Source of the DNA: Beijerinckiaceae bacterium
GTDB taxonomy: Bacteria > Pseudomonadota > Alphaproteobacteria > Rhizobiales > Beijerinckiaceae
DNA: 40,784 bases
Direction of reading: 5' to 3'
Assembly: GCA_947498445.1 (NCBI GenBank)
Contig: CANMLK010000008.1
Location: 1 to 40,784, forward strand
In this document: positions 32,192 to 39,273 of the stretch, one piece after another
Position numbering within the stretch: position 1 is the stretch's first letter
Layout of the letters: the number at the start of each line of letters is the position of its first letter
Program-made: the position numbers and the translations under genes
Notes under the pieces: model-generated
Database searches by the model: none
Told to the model about the DNA's origin: nothing
The model's input: only the letters and a program-made list of their open reading frames with translations

Positions 32192-32238
32192 CGGCGCTCT
32201 ATTTGCCAGTCGCTTCACGCTCTATCATAAACTCAACC

Positions 32239-32258
32239 CGGCCGCGTTCGCGCGGCCG
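32239..32258 (+). terminator. GC-rich hairpin with TTCG loop between Bug and hydroxylase genes
   Basis: CGGCCGCG, TTCG and CGCGGCCG make an 8 bp all-GC stem with a four-base loop. It lies 47 bp after the Bug stop codon and 21 bp before the ATG at 32280. There is no T-run. It could end most Bug transcripts, protect the upstream message end, or shape the hydroxylase leader. Confidence 0.45.
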
Positions 32259-32279
32259 CATTCACATCGGGAATATGCA

Positions 32280-34574
32280 ATGAGCGTTGAGTTCAAGGGC
32301 AGGCGTGAGGACTATCGGCTCGTCACGGGGCAGGGCAAGTACACGTCTGACTGGTCGTTCCCCGATGAAGCGTCTGGCTTCTTCCTGCGGGCTGATCGGG
32401 CGCATGCGAAAATCATATCGCTCGACGCGACTGCGGCCCGCGCGCACCCCGGTGTGCTGTGCATCCTCACCGGCGAAGACGTGCGCGATTGCGCGCCCAT
32501 TCCCCCGCTCGTCAAATATCCCGGCGTCGGCGGCATGGCGCTGCGCCTGACGGGTCGCGACATTCTTTGTCGCGACCGCGTGCGCTATGGCGGAGAGCCT
32601 GTCGCTTTCGTTGTCGCAATCACGCTTGCCATCGCCATGGACGCGGCGGAATTGATCGAGGTTGAATACGAAGACTTGCCTGTCGTACTGGACGCTGAGA
32701 AAGCGCTGCAGCCCGGCGCTCCGCTTCTCTACGACAATATCGAAAACAACCTCGCCTTCGATTATGAATACGGCGACCGCGCCAAGACCGAAGAAGCGTT
32801 CGCGCGCGCCGCGCACGTCACCAAACTCACGCTCGACGCCGCGCGCATCGCCGGCAATCCGATGGAGCCCAAAGCCTGCGTCGCAAAATATGACGCGTCC
32901 AAGGACATGTTCGACGTCTACGTGCCGACGCAGGGCATCACACTGATGCGCCCCGGTCTCGCCATCGCAGCGGGCGTGCCGGAAGAAAAAATCCGCGTCT
33001 ACGCGCTGGATGTGGGCGGCGGCTTTGGCGTTCGCGGCGAGGCTTATCCTGAATTTGTCGCCTGCATGATTGCGGCGCGGAAAATCGGCAAGCCGGTGCG
33101 CTGGGTGTCGACGCGCTCGGAAACAATTTTATCGGATCATCATGGCCGTGGCGCCAAGATGACCGGCGAGCTTGCGCTCGACGCCGATGGCAAGTTCATC
33201 GGCCTGCGCATTCAATGGATCGTCGATTGCGGCGCGCATCTTTCGGGCCCGGGCCCGTTCATCAACACGATGGCGCCCAGCGTTCACGCGGCGACCGTTT
33301 ATCAGATCCCCGCGCTTGTCGGCCTGCATCGCCTTGTGCTGACAAACCGCACGCCCACAACGGCTTATCGCGGCGCCGCGCGTCCCAACGTCAGCTATCT
33401 CATGGAGCGCCTTGTTGAAGAGGCTGCAGGTGAAACCGGCCGCGACCGTATCGAATTGCGCAAGAAAAACCTCATCCCCAAAAAGGCCTTCCCCTACAAG
33501 ACGCCGACCGGCTCCGTGTACGACAGCGGCGATCCAGCGGGCCTGCTGGCCGACGTGCTGAAAGAAGCGGACTGGAAGGGCATTGAGAAGCGGCGCAAGG
33601 CCGCGCAGAAGCGGGGCATGCTGTATGGCGCAGCGTGTTCGCTGTTCATCGAGCCGTCAGGCGGCGGCGCCGCGCCGCGCGAGGAAGCCGCGATCCGCTT
33701 TGGCGACAATGGCAACCCGGTTCTCTACACAATGTCCGGTCCTTCGGGCCAAGGGCATGAAACTGTGTTTCCTGAAATCGTCGGCCGCATTTTCGGGGTG
33801 GACCCGGAGAAGATAACCTTCCGCGCCAGCGATCCCGATGGCCCCGCGCTCATCGGCCTTGGCACCATCGGCTCACGCTCGATGATGACCCACGGCAGCG
33901 CGTTGTCGAACGCCGCCAACACTGTGATCGTCAAGGGCCGCGAACTGGCCTCAAAACACTTTGAAGCGGCGCAAGCCGACATCGAATTCAGCGATGGAAA
34001 CTATCGCGTGCGCGGCACGGATCTTTCCATCGGCCTGCTTGATCTCGCCAAGAAATACGCAACCGGCGGAGAGAACCCGCTCGATACAATCGACTCCCAT
34101 CCCATGACGTCAAACTTCCCCACCGGCGCGCACATCGCCGAAGTGGAGATCGACCCCGAAACTGGCGTCATCGACATCGTGAAATACGTCGCGGTGGACG
34201 ACGCGGGCGTGGTGCTCAACCACACGCTGGCGGAGGGCCAGGTGCATGGCGGCATAATGCAAGGGCTCGGTCAGGTGATGGGCGAAATCTGTATCTACGA
34301 TGAGACCAGCGGGCAGATGCTCACCGGCTCGTTCATGGATTACTTCATGCCCCGCGCCGACCTGCTGCCGCCGCTCGCCATCTTCGACCGCCCGATCCCC
34401 TCGCCCAACAATCCGCTGGGCGTAAAGGGCGTGGGGGAAGCGGGCACAACAGGCGCGGTGCCCACAGTGACGAACGCCATCATCGACGCCCTGCGGTCCT
34501 TGGGCATCAACGACATTGTGTTGCCAGCGGCGCCGCACAAGGTGTGGGGCATGATCAACGGGGCGGGGAGGTAA
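32280..34574 (+). CDS. xanthine dehydrogenase-family molybdopterin-binding large subunit (CoxL-like)
   Basis: The 764-residue protein is the large, molybdenum-cofactor-binding subunit of a xanthine oxidase-family hydroxylase. It starts with the GRREDYRLVTGQGKYTSD motif and has GGGFGVRGEAYPEF, the active-site loop TTAYRGAARPN and the catalytic glutamate in GVGEAGTTGA (Glu720). AYRGAAR is like the form II (putative aldehyde or aromatic hydroxylase) type and unlike the AYXCSFR of true CO dehydrogenase. The FAD-binding medium and iron-sulfur small subunits, normally adjacent, are not in the window, so it is an orphan here. The ribosome-binding site is weak (CGGGAA). Substrate unknown. Confidence 0.95.
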   Translation: MSVEFKGRREDYRLVTGQGKYTSDWSFPDEASGFFLRADRAHAKIISLDATAARAHPGVLCILTGEDVRDCAPIPPLVKYPGVGGMALRLTGRDILCRDRVRYGGEPVAFVVAITLAIAMDAAELIEVEYEDLPVVLDAEKALQPGAPLLYDNIENNLAFDYEYGDRAKTEEAFARAAHVTKLTLDAARIAGNPMEPKACVAKYDASKDMFDVYVPTQGITLMRPGLAIAAGVPEEKIRVYALDVGGGFGVRGEAYPEFVACMIAARKIGKPVRWVSTRSETILSDHHGRGAKMTGELALDADGKFIGLRIQWIVDCGAHLSGPGPFINTMAPSVHAATVYQIPALVGLHRLVLTNRTPTTAYRGAARPNVSYLMERLVEEAAGETGRDRIELRKKNLIPKKAFPYKTPTGSVYDSGDPAGLLADVLKEADWKGIEKRRKAAQKRGMLYGAACSLFIEPSGGGAAPREEAAIRFGDNGNPVLYTMSGPSGQGHETVFPEIVGRIFGVDPEKITFRASDPDGPALIGLGTIGSRSMMTHGSALSNAANTVIVKGRELASKHFEAAQADIEFSDGNYRVRGTDLSIGLLDLAKKYATGGENPLDTIDSHPMTSNFPTGAHIAEVEIDPETGVIDIVKYVAVDDAGVVLNHTLAEGQVHGGIMQGLGQVMGEICIYDETSGQMLTGSFMDYFMPRADLLPPLAIFDRPIPSPNNPLGVKGVGEAGTTGAVPTVTNAIIDALRSLGINDIVLPAAPHKVWGMINGAGR

Positions 34575-34589
34575 TTGCGCGGAGGGTTA

Positions 34590-34727
34590 CCCCTCATCCG
34601 TCGCTGCTGCGCAGCGCCACCTTCTCCCGCAAGGGGAGAAGGAAGGCGCGAACCTTCGTGATTTACTCCCTCCCTTCTCCCCTTGCGGGAGAAGGTGGCC
34701 TCCGCGAAGCGGAGGTCGGATGAGGGG
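34590..34727. repeat. nested inverted-repeat (REP-like) element
   Basis: The 138 bp element is bounded by exact 11 bp inverted repeats (CCCCTCATCCG at 34590-34600 and its complement at 34717-34727). Inside, 34617-34642 and 34673-34698 are exact 26 bp inverted copies, each also a small hairpin (CTTCTCCCGCAAGGGGAGAAG). Two further short palindromes (GCTGCGCAGC; CCTCCGC-GAA-GCGGAGG) flank them. It fills the gap between the convergent hydroxylase and rdgB genes and probably ends transcription both ways. The motif is familiar from intergenic repeats in rhizobia. Confidence 0.85.
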
Positions 34728-34739
34728 ACGCTGCCCTCC

Positions 34740-35387
34740 TCACCCCAAACACTTGCCGGCCAGCATCTGAAACGCCCGCGCGCGATGCGACAGCGCCTGC
34801 GATCCATCGGCCGGAATTCCGTGCTTTTCCTCTGAACTCATCTCGCCGAACGTCAGCTCGTGCCCGTCCGGCTGGAAGAAGGGATCGTAGCCAAAACCCT
34901 TCTCGCCGCGCGGCTTGTCGATAAAGCCGAACACCTTGCCCTCGAAGGTTTCCAGATGGCCATCCGGCCAGCAGATCGCAAGCGCCGAGACGAAATGCGC
35001 GCGCCGTTGTGCGGGCTCAATTGCGCCGCGCTCGCTGAGCATGTCGGTGATCCTGCCCATGGCGGAGGGGAAGTCGCCCGTCTCCTTGGCCCAGCGCGCG
35101 GAATAAATGCCCGGATCGCCGCCCAGCGCATCGACGCAAAGGCCTGAATCGTCGGCGAAAGAGGGCAGACCGGAGACGTCCGCCGCCGCGCGGGCCTTTA
35201 TTTCAGCGTTGGCGAGAAAGGTCGTCCCCGTCTCGTCGGGCTCAGCCAGCCCAAGCTCGCCCGCCGATACGGCGGCGATGCCGTAAGGGGCCAGCAATTC
35301 CTTCATTTCGCGAAGTTTTCCGGCATTGTGCGTGGCGATGACCACGCGGCCTTCAAGCTTGCGATGTGCCGTGTGTGCGCTCATCAT
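34740..35387 (-). CDS. rdgB: XTP/dITP diphosphatase (RdgB/HAM1 family)
   Basis: The 215-residue protein is the house-cleaning pyrophosphatase that removes dITP, XTP and ITP from the nucleotide pool. It shows VVIATHNAGKLREMKELL at the start, ETGTTFLANAEIKA, SFADDSGLCVDALGG (catalytic Asp), GFGYDPFF and, near the end, ALSHRARAF. Length is normal. Starts at 35387 and 35384 (two ATGs) are both possible. It normally lies between rph and hemW in alphaproteobacteria; here the inverted eda gene stands between it and rph, and hemW is 8.9 kb downstream. Confidence 0.95.
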   Translation of the reverse strand: MMSAHTAHRKLEGRVVIATHNAGKLREMKELLAPYGIAAVSAGELGLAEPDETGTTFLANAEIKARAAADVSGLPSFADDSGLCVDALGGDPGIYSARWAKETGDFPSAMGRITDMLSERGAIEPAQRRAHFVSALAICWPDGHLETFEGKVFGFIDKPRGEKGFGYDPFFQPDGHELTFGEMSSEEKHGIPADGSQALSHRARAFQMLAGKCLG

Positions 35388-35473
35388 TGTTTTCCATCAA
35401 AGTCGAAACCAGTTTTGCCGCATTATAGGCGAGACAGCGCCTTGCGGCGAGCCAGCGGAAAGGGAGAACCACA

Positions 35474-36133
35474 ATGACGTCCCACAGCGAAAGCCCCCTC
35501 GGCCTGCTCGAGCCTGCCCGGCTGGTGCCGCTCATCGCCATCGAGCGGCTGGAGGATGCTGTGCCGCTGGCCCGCGCGTTTGTGGAGGCCGGTCTACCGA
35601 CGCTGGAAATCGCGCTGCGCAACAAGGTCGCGCCCCACGCGATCCGCGAAATCCGAGCCCATGTGCCAGAGGCCATTCCCGCTGCAGGCAACGTGATGAC
35701 GCCGCATGATCTCGCCATTGCGCGCGAAGCTGGTGCGCGCTTCGCGTTCTCGCCCGGCTCCACGCCCGCGTTGCTGGAGGCGGCGGCGGCCATGACCGAC
35801 TTTCCCTTCGTGCCGGGCGTCGCCACAGCGTCGGAATTGATGATGGCGATTTCGGCGGGCTTTCACGTCGTGAAGTTTTTCCCCGGCGCGGCGATGGGCG
35901 GGCCTGCGGCGCTGCGCTCCATGGGCTCGGCCTTCCCCCACGCCCGCTTTGTGCCGACGGGCGGCACAAACGAAGACGATCTTGATGACTGGCTGGCGCT
36001 GCCCAACGTCATTGCGGTCGGCGGCTCGTGGCTGGCCCCCAAGGATGAAATCGACCGACGCGACTGGGCGAGCATATCAGCCCGCGCCAAGGCGGCCGTG
36101 GCGCGCCATGGGGCGATTAGGCGGACAGCGTAA
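35474..36133 (+). CDS. eda: KDPG/KHG aldolase
   Basis: The 219-residue protein is 2-dehydro-3-deoxy-phosphogluconate aldolase, the final enzyme of the Entner-Doudoroff route, which yields pyruvate and glyceraldehyde 3-phosphate. Visible residues are Glu45 (LPTLEIALRN), Lys134, the Schiff-base lysine (FHVVKFFPGA), FVPTGGTNEDDLDDWL and VGGSWLAPKDEI. The region usually reading GAGTVL is AAGNVM here. GGGAGA precedes the ATG. It is inverted between rdgB and rph, ending 12 bp from the rph stop codon. A PfkB sugar kinase lies just beyond rph; together they could serve keto-deoxy sugar acid use. Confidence 0.9.
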   Translation: MTSHSESPLGLLEPARLVPLIAIERLEDAVPLARAFVEAGLPTLEIALRNKVAPHAIREIRAHVPEAIPAAGNVMTPHDLAIAREAGARFAFSPGSTPALLEAAAAMTDFPFVPGVATASELMMAISAGFHVVKFFPGAAMGGPAALRSMGSAFPHARFVPTGGTNEDDLDDWLALPNVIAVGGSWLAPKDEIDRRDWASISARAKAAVARHGAIRRTA

Positions 36134-36145
36134 GCGCGGCGGGCC

Positions 36146-36859
36146 TCAGCCCACCGTCAGCTTCTGCAAGGCGACGAGTTCGCCAATGCCCTTTTTGGCG
36201 AGCGCCATCAGTTCGCCAAGCTGCGCTTCCGTAAAGGTCGCGCCCTCGGCTGTGGCCTGCACTTCAACGAGCGCGCCGCCGCCTGTCATCACGAAATTGC
36301 CATCCGTGTGCGCGCCGGAATCCTCAATGTAATCGAGGTCGAGCACGCTTACGCCCTGATAGACGCCGCAGGAGACGGCGGCGACGTGATCGCGCAACGG
36401 CATGTCGCGGATCATCGAGCGGCCGTGCATCCACTTCAGGCAATCGTGCAGCGCGACCCACGCGCCAGTGATGGCGGCGGTCCGCGTGCCGCCATCGGCC
36501 TGCAGCACGTCGCAGTCGATCACGATCTGGCGTTCGCCCAGCGCCTGCAAATCAACGACCGCGCGCAAGGACCGGCCGATGAGGCGCTGAATTTCCTGCG
36601 TGCGGCCAGAGGGCTTGCCGGAGGTCACCTCGCGGCGCGTGCGGGTCTGCGTGGCGCGCGGCAGCATGGAATATTCCGCCGTCACCCAGCCCCGGCCCTG
36701 TCCGCGCAGCCACGGCGGCGGCTTGTCTTCGAGGGAGGCGGCGCACAGCACATGGGTCTCGCCAAACTTGACGAGGCAGGAGCCTTCAGCAAATCGCGCG
36801 ACATTGCGTTCGAGCGAGACGGCGCGCATCTGGTCGAGGGCGCGTTTAGACGGACGCAT
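36146..36859 (-). CDS. rph: ribonuclease PH
   Basis: The 237-residue protein is RNase PH, a phosphorolytic 3'-5' exoribonuclease that trims tRNA ends. It starts [12 protein letters not shown] and has [51 protein letters not shown] (phosphate-binding Arg) and [21 protein letters not shown] lies 6 nt before the ATG at 36859; a longer frame from 37015 would run into the kinase gene. It is preceded by the kinase gene (67 bp gap) and is convergent with eda. Confidence 0.96.
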   Translation of the reverse strand: MRPSKRALDQMRAVSLERNVARFAEGSCLVKFGETHVLCAASLEDKPPPWLRGQGRGWVTAEYSMLPRATQTRTRREVTSGKPSGRTQEIQRLIGRSLRAVVDLQALGERQIVIDCDVLQADGGTRTAAITGAWVALHDCLKWMHGRSMIRDMPLRDHVAAVSCGVYQGVSVLDLDYIEDSGAHTDGNFVMTGGGALVEVQATAEGATFTEAQLGELMALAKKGIGELVALQKLTVG

Positions 36860-36926
36860 GTTGATCTCCGGCTTCAAAGTTGCGCGGGTATAATCCGAAA
36901 CGGCTGTGGCGACAAGCAGCACGGGG

Positions 36927-37868
36927 TCACAGGAAGGCGGGCAGGGCAATATCTTTGCGGTCCGGCGCCTGGGCGCCCCGCCGTGCGCAGGTCCAGGCCG
37001 CGCAGGCGCCCGCAAAGGTCAGCCAGCGGCGAAGCGCGTCGGGCTCAATGGGCGCCGCGTCCTGGCCCAGCGCACCGGCCCGCGCCATTTCCGCCAGCAG
37101 CGCGGCGGTGAAGGCGTCGCCCGCCCCCACGGTGTCGGCCACGTCCACTGCCGGTGCGAGCGCATGACAACGCCCCTCCGGCGTAAAGGCTGTGACGCCC
37201 AACTCGCCCTCGGTGAGGATAGCGAGCCGGGGCCCCATCGCGCTCCAGTTGGCCATCGCCTCCAGCGGGTTGAGCCCCGGATAGAGCCATTTCATGTCCT
37301 GCGCGCTGGCCTTCACGATGTCGCTGAGGCGCACGCGTTCCTCCACGAGCACGAGAGCTTCCTCGCGCGCTGGCAGCACGCCGGGGCGAATGTTGGGATC
37401 AAAGCTCACCGTGGCGCGCCCGCGCGATTTCTCCATCAAAGCGAGCACGCCCGCTCCGGTTGGCGCCACGCAAGCGTGGAAGGACGAGACGTGCACATGC
37501 GCTGCGCCGTCTGGCAGAGCATCCGGCGCCAGCGCGTCCTCGTGCGCCGTGCCGGCCAGATACAGCGTGAAGGCCGGACCGTGCGCGCCTTCAGGCGAAA
37601 CAAGCGCCAGCGGCATGGGCTTTTCGCTGTCGCGCAGCAGCGCGCAGTCGACGTCCTTTTGAACAAGCGCAGCGCGAAAACGCGCGCCCCAATCATCCCG
37701 CGACACGGCGCCCGCGAACATGACGCGCGCCCCAAGCGCGCCCAGCGCGCGGGCGGTGTTGTAAGCCGATCCGCCAAGCGCAGTTTCAAACCGCGATCCA
37801 CCCGACGCAGTAGAGCTGACCGGCGTCATGTCGAGGATCGTTTCGCCCAGAACGAAGATGGTTTTCAT
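36927..37868 (-). CDS. PfkB-family carbohydrate kinase
   Basis: The 313-residue protein is a ribokinase/PfkB sugar kinase. It has GETILDMTP at the start, [17 protein letters not shown] (sugar-binding motif 1), [11 protein letters not shown] and the ATP-site hallmark [19 protein letters not shown], with its catalytic Asp. Fructokinase or 2-keto-3-deoxygluconate kinase are both plausible; the nearby eda favours the latter by context only. It lies 29 bp after a Bug gene and 67 bp before rph on the same strand, so the three may be one transcript. Ribosome-binding site weak. Confidence 0.92.
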   Translation of the reverse strand: MKTIFVLGETILDMTPVSSTASGGSRFETALGGSAYNTARALGALGARVMFAGAVSRDDWGARFRAALVQKDVDCALLRDSEKPMPLALVSPEGAHGPAFTLYLAGTAHEDALAPDALPDGAAHVHVSSFHACVAPTGAGVLALMEKSRGRATVSFDPNIRPGVLPAREEALVLVEERVRLSDIVKASAQDMKWLYPGLNPLEAMANWSAMGPRLAILTEGELGVTAFTPEGRCHALAPAVDVADTVGAGDAFTAALLAEMARAGALGQDAAPIEPDALRRWLTFAGACAAWTCARRGAQAPDRKDIALPAFL

Positions 37869-37897
37869 CGAATATGCCCGGCGCGCCCCCGCGCCGA

Positions 37898-38932
37898 CTA
37901 CTGCATGAACTTCGCCACCCTGTCGATCACGCTGCGCGGTGTCGACATCAACCCCTTGATGACGCCTTCAAGTTTTTCTCCGGGCACAGGGTCAACGTCG
38001 AGCCGCAGCTTTTTGGCCTCCGACAAAAACTCCTGGTCCCGCATGGTCGCGGCGAACGCCTTGCGCATGATTTCGACGCGCGCCTTTGGCACGTCCGGCG
38101 GCATCGCAAACGGACGCCCGATGGCCTGGCCAGCATAAAGAAAGCGCAACGCTTGCCGGTCCTCTTCGCTCTTTGCGAGCTCAAAGACAAAGGGCACGCC
38201 CTTCAGGTGCGGATTTGGTTCAAGCCCGCCGTGCAGCACCGCGTTGTATATGCCCTTTTCGCGCCAGCCCGGCGTTTTTACGCTGACGCTATCAAGGCTT
38301 TCGCAAATGCCGTCGACCTCGCCGCGTTCAAGCGCCAGGAAGACGTCGACAGAATTCTGAAAGCCCGAGACGATCTTGAACTTCGTGCCAAACAATCCGT
38401 TCAGCGCCCGCGGAAACACATAGGTGCCGGTGCCGGCTCCGGTGTCGCCGACAATCAGTTCGCGCTGCATCAGATCGGACAATGTCTTCACTGACGAGGT
38501 TCCGCGCGAAATGCAGACACTTGTTTCCGTCGTTGTGCTTCCTAGCCAGTTGAGCTTGGAGGGGTCGTAGCGAGCCTGAGATGGATGCATGATCGGAGCG
38601 AGCGGCGCGTCGCGTGTGATGAGGCCAAAGACTGATCCGTCGCGCGCCGCCACATTGTAGAGGTGCGCCGTGCCAGCGATGCCACCCGCCGCCCCCATGT
38701 TCTGGTTCACGATCTGCGGGGCGCCCGGAATGTGCCGGGCGATATGGCGACCGACAAGGCGGCCCCAGCGGTCATATCCGCCGCCTGCCGTCGCGGCGAT
38801 GAGAAGGATCACCTGCCGGTCCGCGTAGAATTTTTCGTCCGCCGTCTGGGCCTTGGCTCCAGGAGCGTGGAATGTCAGAAAACCAAACAGGATCGCAGCT
38901 TGAAACGCCGCCGCCTCTCGCCATACTCGCAT
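37898..38932 (-). CDS. Bug/TctC-family periplasmic solute-binding protein (cysteine-pair type)
   Basis: The 344-residue protein has a signal peptide to about residue 29 (ending GAKAQ), then KFYADRQVILLIAATAGGGYD, HIPGAP and QNMGAAGG. In the mature chain the only cysteines are Cys140 (TSVCISR) and Cys210 (ERGEVDGIC), at the same places as in the proteins at 1 and 7183. The ATG at 38932 has GGGGAGGAAAGCC before it. It is the first gene of a probable operon with the PfkB kinase and rph, so its ligand may be a sugar or sugar acid that the kinase then phosphorylates. This is inference. Confidence 0.92.
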   Translation of the reverse strand: MRVWREAAAFQAAILFGFLTFHAPGAKAQTADEKFYADRQVILLIAATAGGGYDRWGRLVGRHIARHIPGAPQIVNQNMGAAGGIAGTAHLYNVAARDGSVFGLITRDAPLAPIMHPSQARYDPSKLNWLGSTTTETSVCISRGTSSVKTLSDLMQRELIVGDTGAGTGTYVFPRALNGLFGTKFKIVSGFQNSVDVFLALERGEVDGICESLDSVSVKTPGWREKGIYNAVLHGGLEPNPHLKGVPFVFELAKSEEDRQALRFLYAGQAIGRPFAMPPDVPKARVEIMRKAFAATMRDQEFLSEAKKLRLDVDPVPGEKLEGVIKGLMSTPRSVIDRVAKFMQ

Positions 38933-39273
38933 GGCTTTCCTCCCCGTCTTCCACCCGGTCTGCGCGCGGGCGTCGGAAGGATGATGAACCCTTGCAAACA
39001 AAACGCAAGCAGCGGCGCGGGAATGTGGCTGGCGAGCAGGCCAATCTCCCCCTCTTCCTCCTTGTCCCCTGTCGCGTCTCCTGCTAGAGAACCTGCGCCT
39101 GTGGGAAACTGCGGGCAAAACCGCTCGCCTTTTCCGGTCCGCGCTGGCCCGCCCTTGGATGAAATCCTCTGGCGGTGAGTCTCACAAGACGCCGGGCGAA
39201 GTCGAGCGCCACGCAACGCCAACCCCGCCGGCGCACGGTTCGATCGGATAGATCGGGCCTCTCAGGAGACCTA
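38933..39273. other. divergent control region between Bug gene and rpsA
   Basis: This 341 bp gap contains no convincing gene. In many alphaproteobacteria cmk stands upstream of rpsA; it is not here. It should hold the rpsA promoter and leader (possible promoter at 39062) and the promoter of the leftward Bug-kinase-rph group. Confidence 0.55.
39062..39090 (+). promoter_or_regulatory. possible rpsA promoter
   Basis: TTGTCC (39062-39067), a 17 bp spacer and TAGAGA (39085-39090) weakly match sigma-70. The leader to the ATG at 39274 would be about 175 nt, which would suit the autoregulated S1 message. Confidence 0.22.

Noticed and set aside
30899-32218. 439-codon minus-strand open frame opposite a Bug gene
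   Set aside because: Antisense to the Bug gene at 31169, no recognisable domain, no fitting ribosome-binding site.
36860-37015. 52-residue N-terminal extension of RNase PH
   Set aside because: It would overlap the kinase gene, and RNase PH normally starts at the MRPSxR motif, which has its own ribosome-binding site here.
36906-38138. 410-codon plus-strand open frame opposite the PfkB kinase and Bug genes
   Set aside because: Spans two well-supported minus-strand genes and their gap, with no family motif; a composition effect.
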